Assembly: GCF_918697925.1 (NCBI RefSeq)
Contig: NZ_CAKKMF010000050.1
Location: 1 to 36,957 of the forward strand
Length of the DNA stretch: 36,957 bases
DNA from: Arthrobacter sp. Bi26
Lineage (GTDB): Bacteria > Actinomycetota > Actinomycetes > Actinomycetales > Micrococcaceae
Direction of reading: 5' to 3'
The position numbers and the translations under genes are program-made. Shown here piece by piece: positions 31,444 through 36,957 of the stretch (position 1 is its first letter; each line of letters begins with the position of its first letter). The notes under the pieces are model-generated. The model was not told where the DNA came from. It was given only the letters and a program-made list of their open reading frames with translations, and made no database searches.

Positions 31444-31899
31444 ATGGCGGACAGGCTGACCCCGGAGCGGCGCAGCTGGAACATGTCCCGGATCCGGGGT
31501 AAGAACACGAAACCGGAAATGCTGGTCCGCAGGCTGCTGCACGCGAAGGGATACCGCTATCGCCTGCACGGCACCGCGGGTGGCGGCAAACTCCCGGGCA
31601 ACCCCGATATTGTCTTCGCCGGCCGCCACAAGGTCATCTTCGTCAACGGCTGCTTCTGGCATTTCCACGACTGCCGGGTGGGACAGCACGCACCCCAAGC
31701 AAATGCCGAGTTCTGGGAAACCAAGCGCACACGGACCCGGAACCGCGACGCCGACCAGCGGATTCAGCTCGAACGCGACGGCTGGGATGTGCTCACGGTG
31801 TGGGAGTGCGAGCTGAAGGATCGATCGGCGTTGGAGCTCCGGCTGGACGCATTCCTTCGGGGCCTGCCAACGGACGAACCCACTGAGGACGCCCGATGA
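31444..31899 (+). CDS. vsr: Very short patch repair endonuclease
   Basis: 151 residues. The whole Vsr core is visible: RSWNMSRIRGKNTKPEMLVRR with the catalytic Glu25, Asp55 in GNPDIVF, then VNGCFWHFHDC whose Cys and His residues hold the structural zinc and include the active-site His. RDADQRIQLERDGWDVLTVWECEL closes the domain. Vsr nicks next to T:G mismatches that arise when 5-methylcytosine deaminates. Normally it sits beside a cytosine methyltransferase; none is in this window. It is 500 bp from the convergent McrBC genes, which attack modified-cytosine DNA. It appears to be leaderless. Confidence 0.93.
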   Translation: MADRLTPERRSWNMSRIRGKNTKPEMLVRRLLHAKGYRYRLHGTAGGGKLPGNPDIVFAGRHKVIFVNGCFWHFHDCRVGQHAPQANAEFWETKRTRTRNRDADQRIQLERDGWDVLTVWECELKDRSALELRLDAFLRGLPTDEPTEDAR

Positions 31900-32032
31900 C
31901 CAGCAGAAATCCCGCGTGTCGCAGTGCCCGCTTCCGATGCAGTCTGAACTGCCTCAGCTAATATTCGACTCCGGGGGCCTTAGGCATTATTCGGTCAGTA
32001 CCACTGCGTACTGCAAACACGGGAGAGCGCAC

Positions 32033-32359
32033 ATGCCCCACTTGCTGATGTCCAGCGATGAGCCCGACATGGCTGCTACGCCAGCCGATTCCAGTCCCAC
32101 GGTTCTTGAGTTCCCCCGCTTCGGCCACACCAGAAACCGGGCCGTTCGGGTCCGCCAGTTCCGCGGAGCGGACCCTGATTTGGAGCCGCTGCGCCGGCAG
32201 GCAACCTCGATCATTGACGAGGTCCTCGCGGACACCAACCCGGAAGATGCGCCCGTGCGGGAGAAACTTCGGTGGCATGTCGCGAACAACCCGGGCCAGC
32301 CGGAAAAGGCGCTCCTGGATCATCTGCGGACAGTGGCCGACCAGCAAGCATCCGCCTAG
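32033..32359 (+). CDS. Hypothetical protein, 108 aa
   Basis: Not recognised. ATG at 32033 with GGGAGA 6 nt upstream; the in-frame extension to 31916 lacks support. An acidic, Pro/Ser-rich N-terminus (~40 residues, likely disordered) precedes a helical C-terminal part (LEPLRRQATSIIDEVLADTN, VREKLRWHVANNPGQPEKALLDHLRTVA). The helix-rich C-terminus could bind a partner or DNA, but no motif shows it. Its stop codon begins a 17-bp triplicated repeat shared with the end of the convergent mcrC gene. Confidence 0.6.
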   Translation: MPHLLMSSDEPDMAATPADSSPTVLEFPRFGHTRNRAVRVRQFRGADPDLEPLRRQATSIIDEVLADTNPEDAPVREKLRWHVANNPGQPEKALLDHLRTVADQQASA

Positions 32360-32407
32360 CTGGCTGAGCGGTTTAGCTGGCTGAACGATTTAGCTGGCTG
32401 ACCTGTC
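32357..32407. repeat. 17-bp tandem triplet spanning two stop codons
   Basis: Three adjacent 17-bp units beginning TAGCTGGCTGA (32357, 32374, 32391), slightly diverged at their ends. The first unit carries the TAG stop of the 108-residue gene; the McrC stop (32390-32392) falls at the junction of units 2 and 3. Confidence 0.85.
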
Positions 32408-33799
32408 GATACTGGCCTGCCGGAGCACTTCGCCCCAGGACTGCTGGGCAAGATCTGCCACGGAGGCCAGGATTTCCGACGGCGGCAGGGACAGATCCAG
32501 CGGGAACTCGACAATGTCGATGTCGGTATTGAGAATCCGGCGCAGCTTGATTTCCCCTGCACCCGGGTAAATAATCCACGCCGTCGGCACCCGCAAGGAT
32601 GTGCAGTAGGCGAGCATCCGGTAGTGGTCGCCCGAGATGGACGCGCCGGTGTCAGCGGCGGCCTTGTACTTGGCGTCGTACACCATCACGGGCCGGCCGC
32701 CGAGGAAGTGGACGGCGTCCGGCTGGACCACAATCCGGTCCGAGTCGCGGACGGCCTCATTCAGCAGTGTGTTGTAGCGCAACCGCATTTCCCCTGGGTA
32801 GGCGGCCATGGCTTCGCGCAGCGCCGTCCCCACGAAGTCCTCGAACACCTTTGCCATGTCCACTACGAACGACGCCGACTGTTGCTTGCCGTCGCCGGCC
32901 TCCGCCGAGGCGTTCCGCAGGATCAGTTCGGCGAGCCGGAGGGCCGCGTGGTAGCGGGTGTTCATCCGGCTGGGCCGCCACTGTGGCAGCGGCGCGCCGG
33001 ACTGCAGGCGCGTCACGGCGTCGAGCTTTCCCTTCAGCTGGCGCAACCGGCTAAGGACTTCGGGCCGAACGCGCGGCACTTGGGACATCCGTTCGAGCGC
33101 GGCGCGCAGAATCCGGTTCTCTGCGATGTCCTCGGTGAACTCGTCGTAGGAGACTTCCAGTGGGACCAGCATCCCCGGCCGGCGGGAAATCTGGTCCGAC
33201 ATCCGGATCCGGCCCTTAACGGTCCGGAGGGATTCTTCCACCATGAGGTACCCCTGCAGCACGCCGCGGCTCAGTGCACGGTCCGCAAGCTGCGCCAGGG
33301 ATTCGGCCAGGGCGCTCCAAAGGTCGGTATGCTCCACCGCGGCGACCGAATCGTCCCGGAACCCCTGGTCCCCCGCGTAGCCGAGGAGGAACAGCAGCCG
33401 GTTCAGCCCGAGCCGTCCCTTCGGCCGCACCTCCAGCTGCACGGTGGGGGTCCGCACCGAGCCCACGCTGCCCACGGGTTCGATCCGGTACAGTCCCATG
33501 CCCATCGGCGAGGCTTTCGCCAGGCCGCTGGCGTTGACGTAGGCCGCAGTATCCGGATCAAGCCGCTCCACGACGCCTGCGGAGAGTTCGTCGAGGACAA
33601 TGTGCCGGCAGGGCTCCGCCGCGCCGCCGCGTCCGGACAAACCCCGTCCGGACAAACCGCGCCCGGACAAACCAGATCCGGATAGGCCACGCCCGGCCGA
33701 ACCGCGGTCCGATGCATTGCGGTCCAGCGCGGCCCGGTCGGCGCCACGGTCCGACGATCTGCGCTCGAGCGCTACGGTATCCCCGGCCAGCCTAGGCAT
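32390..33799 (-). CDS. mcrC: McrC, nuclease subunit of the McrBC modified-DNA restriction system
   Basis: 469 residues. The PD-(D/E)XK nuclease site is near 355-377: Asp in VQPDAVHFLG and the DAK triad in MVYDAKYK. The segment LEVRPKGRLGLNRLLFLLGYAGD and VKGRIRMSDQI are McrC family marks. McrC binds the McrB GTPase ring and cuts DNA with modified cytosine. The chosen ATG at 33799 overlaps the McrB stop by 8 nt, so the two are co-translated; a longer frame to 33853 would overlap more. Odd feature: residues ~36-59 are a run of about four Gly-Leu-Ser-Gly-Arg repeats after an Arg/Ser/Asp-rich stretch, a low-complexity insertion encoded by a 15-nt minisatellite. The last residues lie in the 17-bp tandem repeat. 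Confidence 0.92.
   Translation of the reverse strand: MPRLAGDTVALERRSSDRGADRAALDRNASDRGSAGRGLSGSGLSGRGLSGRGLSGRGGAAEPCRHIVLDELSAGVVERLDPDTAAYVNASGLAKASPMGMGLYRIEPVGSVGSVRTPTVQLEVRPKGRLGLNRLLFLLGYAGDQGFRDDSVAAVEHTDLWSALAESLAQLADRALSRGVLQGYLMVEESLRTVKGRIRMSDQISRRPGMLVPLEVSYDEFTEDIAENRILRAALERMSQVPRVRPEVLSRLRQLKGKLDAVTRLQSGAPLPQWRPSRMNTRYHAALRLAELILRNASAEAGDGKQQSASFVVDMAKVFEDFVGTALREAMAAYPGEMRLRYNTLLNEAVRDSDRIVVQPDAVHFLGGRPVMVYDAKYKAAADTGASISGDHYRMLAYCTSLRVPTAWIIYPGAGEIKLRRILNTDIDIVEFPLDLSLPPSEILASVADLAQQSWGEVLRQASIDRSAS
33629..33691. repeat. 15-nt in-frame minisatellite in mcrC
   Basis: About four units, each coding Gly-Leu-Ser-Gly-Arg (one with Ser for Arg). Because the unit is a multiple of three, copy-number change would not shift the frame. 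Confidence 0.75.
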
Positions 33800-36023
33800 T
33801 CGCCAGGCGGCCCATGAGTTGTTCCAGCCCGAACCGTTCCTCGAGCTGGGCACGGTTGAGCTGGCCGTGATAGTGCTCCTCCAGCAGCGGCATGAGCTCG
33901 TACTTCCAGATTCTGCGGAGGCCCTTGGGCGTCTGCGCAGACTTCTTCATGAAGTAAGAGGGCCCGATCATGAGGTCGCGGTCCCATTCGTCGATCGCGT
34001 TGTTCAACGCGTCAAGCAGCAGGGCCGGCGTCGTGTCCAGGTCGCGGGCCTGGAGGAAACGTAGCAGGGAGCCCTTCACGGGTTCCGTCTTCGGGTGCAG
34101 CTCGATGAAGGAGAACCGCCGCCGGATGGCCGCGTCCATCATCGCGATGGAGCGGTCGGCCGTGTTCATGGTGCCGATGATGTAGAGGTTGTCCGGCAGG
34201 GTGAACGGTTCGTTGGGGCTGTACTGGAGGTAGATGCGGTCATCGCGGTATTCGAGCAGGAAGTACAGCTCGCCGAACACCTTGGCCAGGTTCGCCCGGT
34301 TCATCTCGTCGATGATCAGGAAGTACGGTTTGCTCTCGTTGCCGGGCTTGGCAGCTTCCTCGGCGAGCCGGCGCAGCGGACCTGCCACGAGCTTGAAGGA
34401 CACCTGGCCCTCGTCCGTCTTGTCCGGCCGGAAGCCCTCGAAGAAGTCCTCATAGGCGTACGACGGGTGGAACTGGACCAGCTTGACCCGCTCGTCCGTG
34501 GTGTCGCCGGCGAGCTCGGCGGCGAGGTGCTTAGCAAGGTACGTCTTGCCCGTTCCCGGCGGACCGTAGAGCACCAGCTGCCGGTTCTCCTCGAGGAGTT
34601 CTGCGATTTCCTGCAGCGGGTCCAGGTCCATGTGCAAGGACGCGGCGAACTCCGGGGTCAGGGGCCGGAAACCGTCATAGGCAGGTTCGACGGCGGCATC
34701 CGGCTCGGCGCCGTCGCCGTCCTCGGCTTCCGCTTCTGCCGGCAGGAGCGTCTCGAGCGCCTGGATCACGCGGGTGATGTCCACGATGTTGCCGGATGTG
34801 GTCAGCTGGCGCTGCACGTGGCGGGGCAGCCCGGTGACGTCGTGTTCCTCATCGAACCAGCGGACCTTGCGGCGGAGCTGGCGGTTGTCCTTGCCATGCT
34901 CCGGTTCGCCCAGGACCACGCCGATCCGGACCTTGCCCGAACTCTGGAAGAGCGCGAGGTCTCCCGGCTTCATCACGGTCAGGAAGGCGAAGACGGCGGT
35001 CTTGGTGTCCTCACGCTCCACGTAGCCGAGGTGCTTGTAGTCCTCGTCCACTGCGTTCTGGACCAGCCCGGCGGTAACGCCGGGGTCCAGCAGGCGGAGG
35101 TGTTCGACGTCGAGCGTCACCGCTTCCTCGTCCCGCCACTCCCCCAGCCGCTCGGCGTTGTCGTGGTGGGTGCGCAAAAGCCAGGCGCGGCGGCCGGGGT
35201 CGCCGACCTTCCGCCACTGGCTCACCAGCTGGCGGGAGTACCAGTCGATCCGCTGCCCGGCCTGCTGGTCCAGGTGCAGGCGGATCCTGTGGATGTCGGC
35301 GGAAATGTCCTCGTCGCTGTCCCCCTTGGCCCCGCCCACCAGGGAAGCGAAGGCGTCTCGGATCTCCTGCCGTTCAACATCGGCCACAACGGGTTCGAAG
35401 TAGCTCGGCCAGACCAGGAACTCAATGCTGCGGCGGATGGCCGGCTGGTCATCCGGGGTGCCGGCGACCAGCCGGTGGAAGGCCAGCGGATCCTTCACCG
35501 CAGCCTGGACGACGTGGGCCGGCCGCTGTGCGACGTGCTGCACGAAGCGGCAGAGCCATTTCAGGTGGTCCCAGATGGTCCAGTTGAATTCCGCGGTGCG
35601 GTCCCGGATCACGCCGTGGTCCGTCATTCCCGCGTAGAGCTCGTCCGGGAGTTCCAGCGCAGGCTCCAGCCAGGACGCCGCCTCGGCGACGCGCGCCCGC
35701 TTGACCTTCAGCGACTTGACCTCGTGGGCCAGCGGCAGCGACTGGAGGAAGAGCAGCTCCACGGCCAGTTGCTTCGCCCCGCGGGTGGCACCTTCCAGGT
35801 TCTGACGCAGGTTGGTCATCATCGGCGCTTTGGGGTCGGGAACGCCACGTTCGAGGCGTTCCAGCAACTCCGCGGCAGCCTGGACCGACCAGGTTTTGGT
35901 GCGGCCGTCCAGGGCGGACGCCTTGCCCAGCAACCCCGGGCCCAGCACAAACCACGCCGCGTCTTCTATCTCCTTGGAGATACCGAGGGCACGGTGCAGG
36001 GCAGGCTTCTTGGCTGGGGTCAT
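33792..36023 (-). CDS. mcrB: McrB, AAA+ GTPase subunit of McrBC, with EVE/PUA-like region
   Basis: 743 residues. The C-terminal AAA+ motor has Walker A GPPGTGKT near 488, LIIDEMNRANLAKVFGELYFLLE near 572 and GTMNTADRSIAMMDAAIRRRF, the MNTADRS signature of McrB GTPases. SYAYEDFFEGFRP is also family-specific. The N-terminal ~440 residues differ from the short E. coli DNA-binding domain. A PGDLALFQSSGKVRIGVVLGE segment near 345-365 with RRKVRWF after it resembles the EVE/PUA-like fold, which can read modified bases. The first ~300 residues are helical and unrecognised. McrB forms rings on DNA, translocates with GTP and recruits McrC. No ribosome site precedes the ATG; TAAATT lies 6 nt upstream, so it is probably leaderless. 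Confidence 0.92.
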   Translation of the reverse strand: MTPAKKPALHRALGISKEIEDAAWFVLGPGLLGKASALDGRTKTWSVQAAAELLERLERGVPDPKAPMMTNLRQNLEGATRGAKQLAVELLFLQSLPLAHEVKSLKVKRARVAEAASWLEPALELPDELYAGMTDHGVIRDRTAEFNWTIWDHLKWLCRFVQHVAQRPAHVVQAAVKDPLAFHRLVAGTPDDQPAIRRSIEFLVWPSYFEPVVADVERQEIRDAFASLVGGAKGDSDEDISADIHRIRLHLDQQAGQRIDWYSRQLVSQWRKVGDPGRRAWLLRTHHDNAERLGEWRDEEAVTLDVEHLRLLDPGVTAGLVQNAVDEDYKHLGYVEREDTKTAVFAFLTVMKPGDLALFQSSGKVRIGVVLGEPEHGKDNRQLRRKVRWFDEEHDVTGLPRHVQRQLTTSGNIVDITRVIQALETLLPAEAEAEDGDGAEPDAAVEPAYDGFRPLTPEFAASLHMDLDPLQEIAELLEENRQLVLYGPPGTGKTYLAKHLAAELAGDTTDERVKLVQFHPSYAYEDFFEGFRPDKTDEGQVSFKLVAGPLRRLAEEAAKPGNESKPYFLIIDEMNRANLAKVFGELYFLLEYRDDRIYLQYSPNEPFTLPDNLYIIGTMNTADRSIAMMDAAIRRRFSFIELHPKTEPVKGSLLRFLQARDLDTTPALLLDALNNAIDEWDRDLMIGPSYFMKKSAQTPKGLRRIWKYELMPLLEEHYHGQLNRAQLEERFGLEQLMGRLANA

Positions 36024-36029
36024 ACGTTC

Positions 36030-36035
36030 AATTTA
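36030..36035 (-). promoter_or_regulatory. Leaderless -10 candidate for mcrB
   Basis: On the left strand TAAATT, 6 nt, ATG, preceded by TG (TGTAAATT). Same geometry as at vsr and the FCD regulator. No clear -35. Confidence 0.5.
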
Positions 36036-36076
36036 CAGGCTTAAACTGAACGCGCGCATTTAACGCCGCCCCAAAG

Positions 36077-36400
36077 CTACCGTCCGGTAAATCTCGCGCG
36101 GGCAGCCTGCGGGGCCGATTTCGTGGTAGGGCGGCGCTTCACACCGACGGTGAAATACGTGGCCGGGCCGATGAAGTTCACGAAGGTGGCAACCCGCCAC
36201 AGCGCCTTGCTGCCCCGGATCTCCCCGGCCGGCCGCCGCGAGAGATCCCGCTGGGCAGCGATGAGCAGCGTCAGCTGAACGGTGGCCGTGACAATGGTTC
36301 CGAACCGTGCCATCGGCGAGAGTTCGCTCCACTTCTTCTTGCGTGTGTGCCTCGTGTGCATGTTCCCGTGCACGTTCTTGCCCATGTTCACAGCGACCAC
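36077..36400 (-). CDS. Small membrane protein, about 107 aa, function unknown
   Basis: A basic, His-rich N-terminus (HGNMHTRHTRKKKWSEL) is followed by two hydrophobic helices (FGTIVTATVQLTLLIAA and WRVATFVNFIGPATYFTVG) separated by an RDLSRRPAGEIRGSKA loop, and a basic tail. This two-helix layout with NFIGP in the second helix is common in actinobacteria, sometimes annotated as PLDc_N-like or DUF5652-like; the function is unknown. The start is uncertain: GTG at 36400 is only 2 nt from AAGGAG, GTG at 36391 is 11 nt away, ATG at 36385 is 17. Confidence 0.75.
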   Translation of the reverse strand: MVAVNMGKNVHGNMHTRHTRKKKWSELSPMARFGTIVTATVQLTLLIAAQRDLSRRPAGEIRGSKALWRVATFVNFIGPATYFTVGVKRRPTTKSAPQAARARFTGR

Positions 36401-36472
36401 TGCTCCTTAAGCGTCGGGAATGAAGCGTCGGGATTGTTCATTCTAGGAGCCCCACCGGCACCGGGGTAGAGG

Positions 36473-36937
36473 CTATGGGACCGGGTGGGCGCGGGTGTAC
36501 GGGGCCAGCCTCTCCTTCTGTTCCGGCGTCAGCCGCAGCACCCGGCCGGTTGCCTCATTGACGAAGGCCAGATGGCTCGTGGCCCGGACACAGTCCTCCC
36601 GCGTGACGGGATCCTGGACCAGATAGTGGATGTCGAAGCTGGCGCCCTTGACCGCCCCGATCCACAGCTGGACGACGGCGGGCACGTTGCGGTATTCCAG
36701 CGTCTTGACGTACCTGATCTTGTGCTCGACCACGAGCGCCAGCGTCCCTTCCGGGATTTCGTTGAAGAGCGACACCAGGGGTTCGGTTCCCGGTAGCCCT
36801 GGACCCTGGGGCGGGCCGAACGCCGCGATCCGCGCTTCCTCCAGGATCCGGACAATCTGGACGTTGTTGATGTGCCCATAGGCATCCATGTCGCTCCAGC
36901 GCATCGGCACCTCCACCTCGAGGCGCCGAGGCTCCAT
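36473..36937 (-). CDS. Hot-dog acyl-CoA thioesterase (4HBT family)
   Basis: 154 residues, one hot-dog domain. RWSDMDAYGHINN at 13-25 contains the catalytic Asp and the Asn/His turn of the 4-hydroxybenzoyl-CoA thioesterase group, followed by the LEEARIAAF helix and the VVEHKIRYVKTLEY strand. Such enzymes hydrolyse acyl-CoA thioesters in the cytosol; chain or ring preference cannot be read. GGGAGAG lies 7 nt before the ATG. It faces the window end, with no operon partner visible; the next gene (36077-36400) is 72 bp downstream. Confidence 0.92.
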   Translation of the reverse strand: MEPRRLEVEVPMRWSDMDAYGHINNVQIVRILEEARIAAFGPPQGPGLPGTEPLVSLFNEIPEGTLALVVEHKIRYVKTLEYRNVPAVVQLWIGAVKGASFDIHYLVQDPVTREDCVRATSHLAFVNEATGRVLRLTPEQKERLAPYTRAHPVP

Positions 36938-36957
36938 GCCTGCACTCTCCCCGGGGG

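Noticed and set aside
34095..36044. A 649-codon rightward frame opposite mcrB
   Set aside because: Shadow of the GC-rich mcrB; composition is not protein-like and it has no motif.

Overview
The window reads as part of an actinobacterial chromosome, most likely Arthrobacter sensu lato (Micrococcaceae). The DNA is GC-rich, many starts are GTG or leaderless, and there is a truncated DUF222/HNH (13E12-type) endonuclease tail, a DUF6318 lipoprotein and an actinobacterial-type FeS RecB-like nuclease/helicase. No RNA gene, CRISPR array, transposase or prophage module was seen.

Left part (1-11.1 kb): the end of an HNH endonuclease gene, then a leftward operon of an OFA-family MFS carrier, its 42-residue small subunit and a gamma-glutamyltransferase-family enzyme. 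Next are Tex and a SOUL haem-binding protein. Divergent from SOUL, across a perfect 12-bp inverted repeat, is a 1209-residue RecB-like nuclease/RNase H/SF1 helicase. An AT-richer orphan gene and two copies of a 79-bp intergenic repeat follow.

Centre (12.1-23.4 kb): a leftward catabolic cluster, read from right to left. It encodes an FCD/GntR regulator, an ACS-type sugar-acid MFS carrier, a 2-hydroxyacid dehydrogenase broken by a frameshift, a TIM-barrel isomerase/decarboxylase-like protein, a DhaK-DhaL kinase, an RpiB/DerI-type isomerase, a 3-hydroxyacyl-CoA-dehydrogenase-fold oxidoreductase, an SDR, an unnamed 42-residue one-helix membrane protein, a second ACS-type MFS carrier and a triose-phosphate-isomerase paralogue. 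Kinase, TPI-like and RpiB-like enzymes together are the known toolkit for turning erythrulose into D-erythrose-4-phosphate. The dehydrogenases, TIM barrel and sugar-acid carriers suggest a sugar acid that is oxidised and decarboxylated to erythrulose. Three copies of TCCTATAGGA lie upstream of the regulator, the first carrier and the TIM-barrel gene and are probably the regulator's operators.

Right of that (23.4-29.2 kb): old-yellow-enzyme ene-reductase, zinc alcohol dehydrogenase and a flavin monooxygenase form a second leftward operon. It is divergent from a GAF-domain regulator that lacks the AAA+ domain of AcoR. The three enzymes fit an allylic alcohol to enone to ketone to ester/lactone route.

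Right end (29.2-37 kb): an exported PKD protein coupled to a DUF6318 lipoprotein, a PNPOx-like flavin/F420 protein, a Vsr endonuclease, a small orphan gene and a convergent McrBC system whose McrB has an EVE/PUA-like region. A small membrane protein and a hot-dog thioesterase close the window.

Short tandem duplications and repeats sit on gene ends (copy B of the 79-bp element supplies the stop codon of the TPI paralogue; a 17-bp triplet spans both stops of the convergent orphan/mcrC pair). The best candidates for something undescribed are the 42-residue transporter-linked peptide, the 79-bp repeat family and the operator-controlled erythrulose pathway.
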